Below are positions 1 to 5,332 of a stretch of 5,332 nucleotides of DNA, in pieces. Position numbers and translations under genes: made by a program. The notes under the pieces are model-generated. The model worked only from the letters and a program-made list of their open reading frames with translations, made no database searches and had not been told where the DNA came from. This DNA comes from Betaproteobacteria bacterium (GTDB taxonomy: Bacteria > Pseudomonadota > Gammaproteobacteria > Burkholderiales > SG8-41): assembly GCA_023266245.1 (NCBI GenBank), contig JAHFRO010000166.1:1-5332 (forward strand). The letters run 5' to 3'. The first letter of the stretch is position 1. Every line of letters begins with the position of its first letter.

Positions 1-477
1 CACAACGCCGCCAAGCAGCCAGCCACTCGCGATCATCTTGATGCCTTCAAGCATGAACGAGAAGCCGAGTCCCATGATTATGCCAACTGCGACAGGCCGG
101 CTGATCCAACCCGCAACTTTACGCGCAGCCCCGCTCGCGCCGAGCACGAACCAGATCAGCCCGGTTACGATCCCCGCGCCGTAAACCGCCTGCGGCGTGA
201 TGACAATAGTTTGCGCCGCCTGGGTCGTCGCCACTGCGCCGATTGCCTTCATCGGTTGCACCGGGAACGGCGTCTTGTAGTAAAAGCCAACCGCAATTTG
301 AGCGATGCCGAATGCAAACAGCATGCCCATCGGATCGACCTTAAGCAGCGAGATATACGCAACCAGAAACGGGATGAGTGTGCCGAGGTCGCCGAACGCC
401 CCTGCCCATTCGAGACGATCGAAGCGGTTACCGGAAGCTACGCTATTCGCTGCCAACGCTCTGTCTTCACCTGCCAC
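1..477 (-). CDS. MOT1-type sulfate/molybdate transporter, partial (N-terminal 159 residues)
   Basis: This gene is read on the minus strand from a GTG at 477-475 and runs open for 159 codons off the left edge, so its C-terminus is missing. It probably encodes an inner-membrane anion transporter of the MOT1 (molybdate/sulfate) family. The translation carries GAFGDLGTLIPF at residues 26-37 and PFPVQPMKAIGA at 70-81, both typical of this family. Hydrophobic stretches lie near residues 33-45, 50-66, 98-113 and 128-142. An in-frame stop at 495-493 limits the start. GTG 477 is preceded at 9 nt by AGGA, and the only other upstream option is a non-standard ATA. The gene lies 11 nt after the stop of the MocA-like gene, so the two are probably cotranscribed, and this neighbour favours molybdate over sulfate as the substrate. 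Family assignment comes from motif recognition; the substrate is inferred. Confidence 0.82.
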   Translation of the reverse strand, partial: MAGEDRALAANSVASGNRFDRLEWAGAFGDLGTLIPFLVAYISLLKVDPMGMLFAFGIAQIAVGFYYKTPFPVQPMKAIGAVATTQAAQTIVITPQAVYGAGIVTGLIWFVLGASGAARKVAGWISRPVAVGIIMGLGFSFMLEGIKMIASGWLLGGVV

Positions 478-486
478 AGTTGCATG

Positions 487-490
487 TCCT
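487..490 (-). promoter_or_regulatory. Ribosome binding site of the MOT1-type transporter
   Basis: Minus-strand AGGA sits 9 nt before the GTG at 477 and overlaps the TAG stop (491-489) of the upstream nucleotidyltransferase gene. This supports GTG 477 as the start. It also suggests translational coupling, because ribosomes terminating on the first gene would stand on this site. Confidence 0.55.
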
Positions 491-1070
491 ATTTAAGGTC
501 GTCACGCCGGTCGATATCGTGCAAGATGCCGGCATCATCGCATTCGATCAGCGCCAGATCGCTGTTATGCGCGCTAATGATGTCGCGTGCTCCGGCATCG
601 CCGTCGAGCACCAGCAATTGCGCGCCAAAGCGCTTGCCGAACCCGACCGGCTGGCCGCGTTGCCCTTGGTAAGTGGGCGCGACGAGGTCTCTGCCCGCTT
701 TGAGTTCACGCACGACCGCCGCGATCGTCGCGCTTTTGATCAGCGGCATGTCGGCGAGCGCGATCAGCCAGCCATCCGCGCCGCGGCACACGCCGACGCC
801 GTGCGCGAGGCTCGCCCCCATGCCGCGCGCTGCGTGCGGGCAAACCGTAACGTAGCAGCCCTCCTGCTCGAGCAGACCGGCAAGCGGAAAGTCGCCCGGC
901 CGCACCACTGCGACGACATCCGGCACCGCCGCAAGCAGATTGCGTGCCGCAGCAACGCCGAGCGGCGTGCCGTCAGGCAGCGGATGCAGCAGCTTGTCGC
1001 CGCCGAAACGCGAACCCGAACCCGCCGCCAGCAGAATTGCGACAATCTGGCGTTGTTGGTTTGCCATCAC
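489..1070 (-). CDS. mocA: Molybdenum cofactor nucleotidyltransferase, MocA/MobA-like
   Basis: This is a cytoplasmic NTP transferase of the MobA/MocA-like fold, expected to attach CMP (or GMP) to molybdopterin during cofactor maturation. Its 193 residues match the usual length of about 190-200. Visible motifs are the nucleotide-binding loop LAAGSGSRFGGDK (14-26), GMGASL (83-88), ALADMP with the metal-binding aspartate (104-109), GQPVGF (139-144), GDAGAR (157-162) and DIDRRDDL (185-192). The LAAG form of the first loop, rather than LAGG, and the GDAGAR motif favour the cytidylyltransferase (MocA) side, which serves xanthine dehydrogenase/CO dehydrogenase-type enzymes. That subclass is inferred. 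The start is GTG 1070 or the adjacent ATG 1067; neither has a clear Shine-Dalgarno sequence. No molybdoenzyme gene is visible in the window. Confidence 0.85.
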   Translation of the reverse strand: MMANQQRQIVAILLAAGSGSRFGGDKLLHPLPDGTPLGVAAARNLLAAVPDVVAVVRPGDFPLAGLLEQEGCYVTVCPHAARGMGASLAHGVGVCRGADGWLIALADMPLIKSATIAAVVRELKAGRDLVAPTYQGQRGQPVGFGKRFGAQLLVLDGDAGARDIISAHNSDLALIECDDAGILHDIDRRDDLK

Positions 1071-1075
1071 GAGCC

Positions 1076-1083
1076 ATTATAAT
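1076..1083. promoter_or_regulatory. Palindromic ATTATAAT, candidate divergent -10 element
   Basis: The self-complementary octamer ATTATAAT gives a perfect TATAAT on the plus strand (1078-1083) and on the minus strand (1081-1076). It stands in an AT-rich patch between the divergent mocA-like and hyi genes. On the plus strand TTGGTT (1056-1061) is a weak -35 at 16 bp spacing, and transcription would start near 1090, about 70 nt before hyi. On the minus strand no good -35 is seen, and the start point would fall at about the GTG/ATG codon itself. That would imply a leaderless message, or that the real minus promoter lies elsewhere. Confidence 0.4.
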
Positions 1084-1100
1084 TAAGCCTGCGTTTATTG

Positions 1101-1123
1101 GAGCGGATGCCAAAGCGCCGCTC
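1101..1123. repeat. Short inverted repeat in the hyi leader
   Basis: GAGCGG (1101-1106) and CCGCTC (1118-1123) are perfect inverted arms separated by 11 nt, between the candidate -10 and the hyi start. It could be a regulator site or a leader hairpin. Six-base arms in GC-rich DNA also occur by chance, so the call is tentative. Confidence 0.25.
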
Positions 1124-1159
1124 AATTCGCTTAAACTCACAATCACAGAAAAAACCGCC

Positions 1160-1942
1160 ATGCCAAGACTCGCCGCCAATCTGACGCTGATGTTCAACGA
1201 GGTCGACTTCCTCGACCGCTTCGCCGCCGCTGCCAAAGCGGGATTCAAGGGCGTCGAATACCTGTTTCCGTACGATTACGACAAGAATGTGCTCAAGCAG
1301 AAGCTCACAGATAACAAACTCACGCAAGTGCTGCATAACCTGCCGGCGGGTAATTGGGGTGGCGGCGAGCGCGGCATCGGTTGCCACCCCGACCGCATCG
1401 CCGAGTTCGAGGCCGGCGTGGATAAAGCGATCGATTACGCGACCGCGCTCGGCTGCAAGCAGCTGAACTGCCTTGCCGGCATCCGGCCGTCGGGCCTGGA
1501 CCCGATTGACGCGCGCGAGACGTTCATCAACAATCTGCAATTCGCAGCGCTGCGGCTCAAGGCTGCCGGCATCAGGCTTCTGATCGAGCCGATCAACACG
1601 CGCGACATCCCCGGTTTCTTCCTGTGCAACACGCAACAAGCAGTCGACATCATCAAGGCGGTCGGCTCCGACAACTTGTTCGTGCAGTACGACATCTACC
1701 ACATGCAGATCATGGAAGGCGACCTCGCGCCGACGATCGAGAAGAACCTCAAGCTGATTCCGCACATGCAGCTTGCCGACACGCCCGGACGCCACGAGCC
1801 GGGCACTGGCGAGATCAACTACACGTTCCTGCTCGCCCATATCGACAAGATCGGCTACACGGGCTGGATCGGCTGCGAATACAAACCCGCGGGCAAGACC
1901 GAAGACGGCCTCGGCTGGGTCAGGCCTTATCTGCATCGATGA
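1160..1942 (+). CDS. hyi: Hydroxypyruvate isomerase
   Basis: This cytoplasmic enzyme interconverts hydroxypyruvate and tartronate semialdehyde (2-hydroxy-3-oxopropionate) in glyoxylate/glycerate metabolism. Its 260 residues form one xylose isomerase-like TIM barrel, close to the 258 of E. coli Hyi. The start MPRLAANLTLMF is the family N-terminus; the frame stays open upstream to 944, but that extension crosses the promoter region and antisense gene and does not look like family sequence. The expected metal and catalytic residues are all present: E143 in LLIEPINTRDIPG, D178 in VQYDIYHMQ, Q204 in PHMQLADTPGRHEPG and E240 in GCEYKP. The N-terminal part VLHNLPAGNWGGGERGIGC is also typical. No strong Shine-Dalgarno sequence precedes the ATG, only a purine run. 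The gene is followed after 94 nt by a TRAP transporter, suggesting that the imported acid feeds this pathway; that link is inferred. Confidence 0.93.
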   Translation: MPRLAANLTLMFNEVDFLDRFAAAAKAGFKGVEYLFPYDYDKNVLKQKLTDNKLTQVLHNLPAGNWGGGERGIGCHPDRIAEFEAGVDKAIDYATALGCKQLNCLAGIRPSGLDPIDARETFINNLQFAALRLKAAGIRLLIEPINTRDIPGFFLCNTQQAVDIIKAVGSDNLFVQYDIYHMQIMEGDLAPTIEKNLKLIPHMQLADTPGRHEPGTGEINYTFLLAHIDKIGYTGWIGCEYKPAGKTEDGLGWVRPYLHR

Positions 1943-1955
1943 CCGGCGCATTCGC

Positions 1956-1984
1956 TTGACGTAGCACCGGTGTGGCGACACAAT
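1956..1984 (+). promoter_or_regulatory. Candidate sigma-70 promoter of the TAXI binding-protein gene
   Basis: TTGACG (1956-1961, 5 of 6 consensus bases) is followed after exactly 17 bp by CACAAT (1979-1984, 4 of 6). It lies in the 94-nt gap after hyi, and the predicted transcript would begin near 1991, leaving a leader of about 45 nt. If real, the binding protein can be made independently of hyi. No operator-like palindrome was found nearby. Confidence 0.45.
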
Positions 1985-2023
1985 CTGTATTCCAAATGCG
2001 CATACCGTATCGCGGTAGATTAC

Positions 2024-2032
2024 AAAGGAGGA
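2024..2032 (+). promoter_or_regulatory. Strong ribosome binding site of the TAXI binding-protein gene
   Basis: AAAGGAGGA ends 4 nt before the ATG at 2037 and contains the full AAGGAGG anti-16S complement. It fixes the start codon and is much stronger than any ribosome binding site upstream of hyi or the permease, in keeping with high demand for a periplasmic binding protein. Confidence 0.85.
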
Positions 2033-2036
2033 GCTC

Positions 2037-2984
2037 ATGAGTATTGTTCGTTTTGGTCGCCTGGGTGCTGTAGTGCTGGCAGCGGCTTTCTTCAGCGCTC
2101 CCGCCTCCGCTCAACTGATCCGGATCATGTCGGGGCCGCAAGGCGGTTCGTGGTATCCGCTTGCCGGCGCGATCCAGGGCATCGTCGAAAAAAACATCCC
2201 CGGCACCAACGTCCAGGTAGCGCCGGGCGCGGGCATCTCTAACGTGCTCGGCGTGCAGAACAACAAGGCGGAGATGGGCTTCGGCAACTCGGTCTCCACG
2301 TACGACGGCGTCCGTGGTGAAGACCCATTCAAGCAGAAGACCGACAACGTTTGTCACATCGCCACGCTTTATTTCCAGTACTTCCACGTGGTGGTTCTCG
2401 CCGACGCCGGCGTCACGACCGGGGCAGACCTTAAGGGCAAGGCACTAACGACGCAGCAGAAGGGCAATACCGGCGAGCAGATGACCCGCGACTTCCTGAA
2501 GGTGTACGGCCTGGACTACAGCAAGCTGCGCAAGGTCAATTTCGGCTCCTACACCGACTCCGTCGAGCAACTGAAGGACGGGCACTCGCAGGTGTTCACC
2601 CTGATCACTACCGTGCCGGCGTCGGCGGTGATGGACCTCGCATCGGCGCGCAACATCCGCGTGCTTGACCTCTCGGACATCAAGTTCAAGGAGCTGCAAA
2701 AGATCAATAAAGGGTACGATCAGCGCATCATCAAAGCAGGCAGCTATCCGAAGCAGGACAAGGACATCCAGACCATCGGCACCTGGACCCATCTGATGAT
2801 GAGGTGTTCCACACCGGAGGACCTAGTCTACAAGGTGACCAAAGCCCTCGCCGCCAATACCGAAACGCTTGGCAATGTCGTCGCGGCAGTGAAAGGACTG
2901 ACGGCCAAGGAGCTAGCGATCGACGTCGGCGTGCCCTACCACCCCGGCGCGCGCAGGTTTTACCGGGAGGCCAAAGTCCTCTAG
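2037..2984 (+). CDS. TAXI-family TRAP transporter solute-binding protein
   Basis: This is a periplasmic substrate-binding protein that delivers a small organic acid to the TRAP permease encoded next. It has 315 residues, in the usual range. The N-terminus has a Sec signal peptide: basic residues R5 and R8, a hydrophobic core at about 9-20, and SAPASA|Q, with cleavage expected after residue 25. The mature protein opens with LIRIMSGPQGGSWYPLAGAI (27-46), the characteristic TAXI glycine-rich segment, followed by a VAPGAGISNVLGV region (61-73). The C-terminus VPYHPGARRFYREAKVL (299-315) also matches the family. The ligand cannot be read from the sequence. TAXI proteins characterised elsewhere bind compounds such as glutamate or 2-oxoglutarate; the neighbouring hyi gene suggests a C3 hydroxyacid or a precursor here, which is only a contextual inference. 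Confidence 0.92.
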   Translation: MSIVRFGRLGAVVLAAAFFSAPASAQLIRIMSGPQGGSWYPLAGAIQGIVEKNIPGTNVQVAPGAGISNVLGVQNNKAEMGFGNSVSTYDGVRGEDPFKQKTDNVCHIATLYFQYFHVVVLADAGVTTGADLKGKALTTQQKGNTGEQMTRDFLKVYGLDYSKLRKVNFGSYTDSVEQLKDGHSQVFTLITTVPASAVMDLASARNIRVLDLSDIKFKELQKINKGYDQRIIKAGSYPKQDKDIQTIGTWTHLMMRCSTPEDLVYKVTKALAANTETLGNVVAAVKGLTAKELAIDVGVPYHPGARRFYREAKVL

Positions 2985-3002
2985 TCTCAGGATGATTCGA
3001 CG

Positions 3003-3032
3003 GCGGCGCGAATCCTCGCGCCGCTTTTTTTT
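3003..3032 (+). terminator. Intrinsic terminator between binding protein and permease genes
   Basis: A perfect 9-bp GC-rich stem (3003-3011 with 3016-3024) closes a 4-nt ATCC loop and is followed directly by eight T residues (3025-3032). It begins 18 nt after the binding-protein stop and ends 11 nt before the permease start. No promoter is evident between it and the permease, so it probably acts as a leaky terminator that lowers permease expression relative to the binding protein. Confidence 0.88.
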
Positions 3033-3043
3033 AGGCCGCCCGC

Positions 3044-4972
3044 ATGCCCCTAGCCTACGACCGCGCGCTGAAGGGCGTGATCGCCTTCACCGCGGTCGCG
3101 ATGTCGCTGTACCACCTCACCATCGCGCTCATCGGCGCGCCGCAGGCGCTGTTCTTCCGGGGCACGCACCTGCTGTTCGCGATGGCGTTGGTGTTCCTGC
3201 TCTATCCCAGCCTGACCAGGCGCAAAAAGCGGGCTGAGGGCGAGCTGCGCGATGACGCGGGCGGGACCATCGGCGCAGGCGACGCGGGCGCGAACGCGTC
3301 ATGGCTCGACTGGCTGCTGCTCGCCGCCACCGCGGTCACCATCCTCTACATCTGGGTCAATCACGAACGCCTGATTACCCGCTTCGTATACGTAGATGAC
3401 CCCGAAACGATAGAGCTCGTGCTCGGGACGATCTTCACGCTGCTGGTGCTCGACGCCACCCGGCGCGTGATCGGCTGGGCGCTGCCGGTGACCGCGCTCG
3501 TCTTCCTCGCCTACGCCTTGTTCATCGCCAAGGTCCGCCCCGAGCAGATCATCGAGATCCTGTACCTCACCACCGAGGGTATTTTCGGCCCCACGCTCGC
3601 GGTGTCCGCTGCGTATGTGATCCTGTTCGTGCTGTTCGGGGCCTTCATGGAGCGCACCGGCGTGGGCCGCCTGTTCATGGACTTTGCGCTCTCGCTCACC
3701 GGCCATACCGCGGGCGGCCCCGGCAAGGTCTCCGTGATCAGCTCCAGCCTGTTCGGTACCGTCTCGGGAAGCGCAGTCGCCAACGTGCTGGTGGACGGGC
3801 CGATCACCATCCCACTCATGAAGCGTACCGGCTTCCGCCCGCCGTTCGCCGCTGCAGTCGAGGCCACCGCTTCCACCGGCGGGCAGATCATGCCGCCGGT
3901 CATGGGCGCGGCGGCGTTCGTGATGGCGGAGTTCCTCGCGGTGAGCTACTTCCAGGTCACGATCTGGGCGGCGATCCCCGCCATCCTCTTCTACGTCGCA
4001 GTGTTCTTCGCCGTGCACTTCGAGGCGAAGCGCGTGGGCCTGCTCGGCCTGCCGCGCTCGGAGATCCTCCCGTTCGCACGGGTCATGCGCGAGCGCGGCC
4101 ACCTGTTCATCCCGATTCTGGTGGTCCTGTCCGGGCTCATCGGCGGATACAGCGCTCCACTGTGCGCGCTCGCTGGGGCGCTCTCCTGCATTCCGGTCGC
4201 GCTGCTGCGCAAAAGCACGCGCCAGGACATCTCGTGGAGGACGGCGTGGGGCGCGCTCGAGGACGGCGCCAGGAATTCCATAGCGGTAGCACTCGCCTGC
4301 GCCTGCGCCGGCATCATCATCGGCACCATCGCGCTCACCGGCGCCGCGATCAATTTCACCGCCCTGGTGGTCGGGCTGGCACAGGAAATGCTCGCTCTGG
4401 CGCTGGTGCTCACCATGCTCGCCGGCATCGTGCTCGGCATGGGCATGCCGACCACCCCTGCCTACATTGTGATGGTGTCGCTCCTGGTGCCGGCGCTGAT
4501 CAAGCTCGGCGCGATACCGCCCGCCGCGCACATGTTCGCGTTCTACTTCGCGATCCTGTCCGCGATCACGCCACCGGTCGCGCTCGCGGTTTACGCCGCC
4601 GCCGCGATCGCCAAAACCAACCTATGGGAATCCGGATGGGCGGCGGTGCGGGTGGGCGCGGCCGGTTTCATCGTGCCCTTCATGTTCGTATTCGAGCCCT
4701 CGCTGCTCATGATCGGCGACTGGTTCACGATTCTCACGTCCTTCGCTTCAGCTACCGTCGGCGTGATGTGCCTGGCTGCGGGATTGCACGGTTATCTGCT
4801 CCGCGAAAACAAGATGTGGGAGCGGGTGTTGCTGGTGGCAGCCGCGGTGCTGCTGATCAAGCCCGGCTATATCTCCGACGCGATCGGACTGGGGCTGCTC
4901 GCGCTCGTCGCCGTCAACCAGAAACTGCTCAACCCCGCCAAGGCCGCGACTTCCGCACCACCAGCAAAGTAA
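3044..4972 (+). CDS. TRAP transporter permease, fused 4TM/12TM (TAXI type)
   Basis: This is an inner-membrane secondary transporter in which the small DctQ-like and large DctM-like subunits are fused in one 642-residue chain, as is usual for TAXI systems. It takes ligand from the binding protein encoded upstream and imports it with an ion gradient. The DctQ-like part covers about residues 1-160 (membrane segments near 11-31, 42-56, 89-104 and 123-160), with a hydrophilic linker at 58-87. The DctM-like part follows. Signature stretches are EATASTGGQIMPPVMGAAAF (273-292), GMGMPTTPAYIVMVSLLVPA (465-484) and ILSAITPPVALAVYAAAAIA (504-523). ATG 3044 opens a typical family N-terminus, but no clear Shine-Dalgarno sequence precedes it, as the upstream bases are a terminator T-run and GC-rich sequence. 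The C-terminal tail after residue 628 is short and Ala/Pro-rich. Confidence 0.94.
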   Translation: MPLAYDRALKGVIAFTAVAMSLYHLTIALIGAPQALFFRGTHLLFAMALVFLLYPSLTRRKKRAEGELRDDAGGTIGAGDAGANASWLDWLLLAATAVTILYIWVNHERLITRFVYVDDPETIELVLGTIFTLLVLDATRRVIGWALPVTALVFLAYALFIAKVRPEQIIEILYLTTEGIFGPTLAVSAAYVILFVLFGAFMERTGVGRLFMDFALSLTGHTAGGPGKVSVISSSLFGTVSGSAVANVLVDGPITIPLMKRTGFRPPFAAAVEATASTGGQIMPPVMGAAAFVMAEFLAVSYFQVTIWAAIPAILFYVAVFFAVHFEAKRVGLLGLPRSEILPFARVMRERGHLFIPILVVLSGLIGGYSAPLCALAGALSCIPVALLRKSTRQDISWRTAWGALEDGARNSIAVALACACAGIIIGTIALTGAAINFTALVVGLAQEMLALALVLTMLAGIVLGMGMPTTPAYIVMVSLLVPALIKLGAIPPAAHMFAFYFAILSAITPPVALAVYAAAAIAKTNLWESGWAAVRVGAAGFIVPFMFVFEPSLLMIGDWFTILTSFASATVGVMCLAAGLHGYLLRENKMWERVLLVAAAVLLIKPGYISDAIGLGLLALVAVNQKLLNPAKAATSAPPAK

Positions 4973-4981
4973 ACCTCTTTT

Positions 4982-5055
4982 ACCGCGGAAGCGCTGAGAC
5001 GCTGAGGTTTTCCAGGTATTTCTGATATCCTCTGCGCCTCCGTGTCTCTGTGGTT
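4982..5055. repeat. Imperfect inverted repeat of the dispersed 'GCTGAGACGC / CTCTGCGCCTC' type
   Basis: Two arms of about 26 nt (4982-5007 and 5029-5055) match in roughly 18 of 26 positions as an inverted repeat around a 21-nt spacer. Several of the remaining positions would form G-U pairs in plus-strand RNA. The wording, ACCGCGGAAGCGCTGAGACG and CTCTGCGCCTCCGTGTCTCT then GTGGTT, is that of an intergenic repeat recurring in many environmental bacterial genomes and often mistranslated on the other strand as NHRDTEAQR. It begins 9 nt after the permease stop and ends about 15 nt before the reductase remnant. It could act as a transcript-end hairpin, but no T-run follows. Copy number in this genome cannot be seen from one window. 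Confidence 0.7.
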
Positions 5056-5069
5056 CAAAGTACGCGTAG

Positions 5070-5198
5070 CGCATCAATGAGCTCGGCTGCGATTATCTCG
5101 ACGCACCGGTGTCGGGCAGCGAAGTCGGCGCCAATAACGCTGCGCCGACGGCGCTGGTGAAGGCACTCGAGAAGCTCGCCAATCACGCAGTCAAATAA
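5070..5198 (+). pseudogene. Remnant of a 2-hydroxy-3-oxopropionate reductase (GlxR/GarR-like)
   Basis: This 42-codon open stretch encodes RINELGCDYLDAPVSGSEVG (first 20 residues), then ANNAAPT, then ALVKALEKLANHAVK and a TAA stop. The segment YLDAPVSGSEVGA is the substrate-binding signature of the beta-hydroxyacid dehydrogenase family, in the form seen in tartronate semialdehyde reductases. ALVKALEKLANH resembles the extreme C-terminus of the same enzymes, where it usually follows DHS. An intact protein is about 290-300 residues. The NAD-binding N-terminus (about 110 residues) and the internal helical part with the catalytic lysine (about 150) are missing, so two distant pieces have been joined in frame. 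A TAG at 5067-5069 blocks upstream reading and there is no start codon with a ribosome binding site, so it is probably not expressed. The lost enzyme would use the product of hyi. Confidence 0.75.
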
Positions 5199-5258
5199 GG
5201 CGTAGTCCAGCGTCGCAGCCAGGGTGTACACTGGGCACTACCCATTGGGAAACGCCCG

Positions 5259-5332
5259 ATGAACTACCCTGCCCCGCACGACGCGACCCTCAAACGGCCG
5301 CTGCCCGCCGGCTTGCTCGATGAGTTGCGCGC
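5259..5332 (+). CDS. Start of a CDS, probably FAD-linked oxidase (GlcD-like), partial
   Basis: ATG 5259 opens a frame that stays open for 24 codons to the right edge. The visible protein begins MNYPAPHDATLKRPLPAGLL followed by DELRA. GGGA at 5247-5250, 8 nt before the ATG, is a reasonable ribosome binding site. The RPLPAGLLDELRA segment resembles the N-terminus of proteobacterial FAD-linked oxidases of the GlcD/D-lactate dehydrogenase kind, just before their FAD-binding domain. Those proteins oxidise glycolate or D-2-hydroxyacids. Too little is present to confirm the family; the identification is pattern-based and agrees with the hydroxyacid theme of the locus. Confidence 0.45.
   Translation, partial: MNYPAPHDATLKRPLPAGLLDELR

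Noticed and set aside
378..1082. Plus-strand open frame of 234 codons across the molybdenum genes
   Set aside because: It is very Arg/Ala-rich without motifs and lies opposite a minus-strand gene with all the nucleotidyltransferase motifs.
1067..2038. Long minus-strand open frame opposite hyi (323 codons)
   Set aside because: It mirrors hyi in a GC-rich region, shows no recognisable domain and is rich in Arg, Asp, Val and Leu as antisense frames of GC-rich genes are. Hyi on the plus strand has full family length and all active-site residues.
3299..4531. Long minus-strand open frame opposite the permease (410 codons)
   Set aside because: Its composition is extreme (His, Arg, Glu, Gly, Asp) and repetitive-looking without motifs, the typical antisense image of a hydrophobic membrane protein.
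4162..5025. Plus-strand open frame of 287 codons inside the permease
   Set aside because: It is an out-of-frame, Arg-rich shadow of the permease C-terminal half; the in-frame protein has conserved TRAP motifs there.
4748..5077. Minus-strand open frames containing EPQRHGGAE and NHRDTEAQR
   Set aside because: These phrases are well-known false translations of the dispersed inverted repeat at 4982-5055, not protein-coding sequence.
5224..5231. Perfect palindrome GTGTACAC with TACACT as a possible -10 before the last gene
   Set aside because: No acceptable -35 lies 16-18 bp upstream and an 8-bp palindrome is expected by chance, so I do not call a promoter or operator.
1..5332. Search for a new defence, mobile or RNA-based system
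   Set aside because: All intact genes fall into known metabolic and transport families. I saw no array of direct repeats, transposase, toxin-antitoxin pair, reverse transcriptase or structured non-coding RNA beyond the hairpins listed.

Overview
This window looks like a piece of a GC-rich proteobacterial chromosome. A betaproteobacterium (Burkholderiales-like) is my best guess, from the GC-rich codon use, the TAXI-type TRAP transporter and the style of the FAD-oxidase start at the right edge. No marker gene fixes the taxon. Everything intact belongs to a recognisable family, and I see no CRISPR array, tRNA, rRNA, insertion sequence or phage gene.

Left part (1-1070, minus strand): a two-gene molybdenum unit. 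It reads from about 1070 leftwards as a MocA/MobA-like molybdenum cofactor nucleotidyltransferase, then a MOT1-type sulfate/molybdate transporter that runs off the left edge. The genes are 11 nt apart, and the transporter's ribosome binding site overlaps the stop codon of the nucleotidyltransferase, so they probably form one transcript. An 8-bp palindrome containing TATAAT on both strands (1076-1083) separates this unit from the plus-strand genes.

Middle part (1160-4972, plus strand): hydroxypyruvate isomerase (hyi, 260 aa, all four expected active-site residues present), then a TAXI-family TRAP substrate-binding protein with a signal peptide, then a fused 4TM/12TM TRAP permease. The binding protein has its own candidate promoter and a near-perfect Shine-Dalgarno sequence. 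A textbook intrinsic terminator lies between the binding protein and the permease, so the permease is probably made only by read-through.

Right part (4973-5332): an imperfect inverted repeat of a type dispersed in many environmental bacterial genomes. It abuts a gene remnant encoding two non-adjacent pieces of a 2-hydroxy-3-oxopropionate (tartronate semialdehyde) reductase, GlxR/GarR-like. After it comes the start of a new gene, probably an FAD-linked oxidase. Hyi makes tartronate semialdehyde from hydroxypyruvate (or the reverse) and GlxR reduces it to glycerate, so the remnant suggests this locus once held a fuller glyoxylate/glycerate module that has since decayed here. A possible GlcD-like oxidase next door would fit the same C2/C3 hydroxyacid theme. 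The most interesting points are the decayed reductase with the repeat at its broken end, and the terminator splitting the transporter operon.
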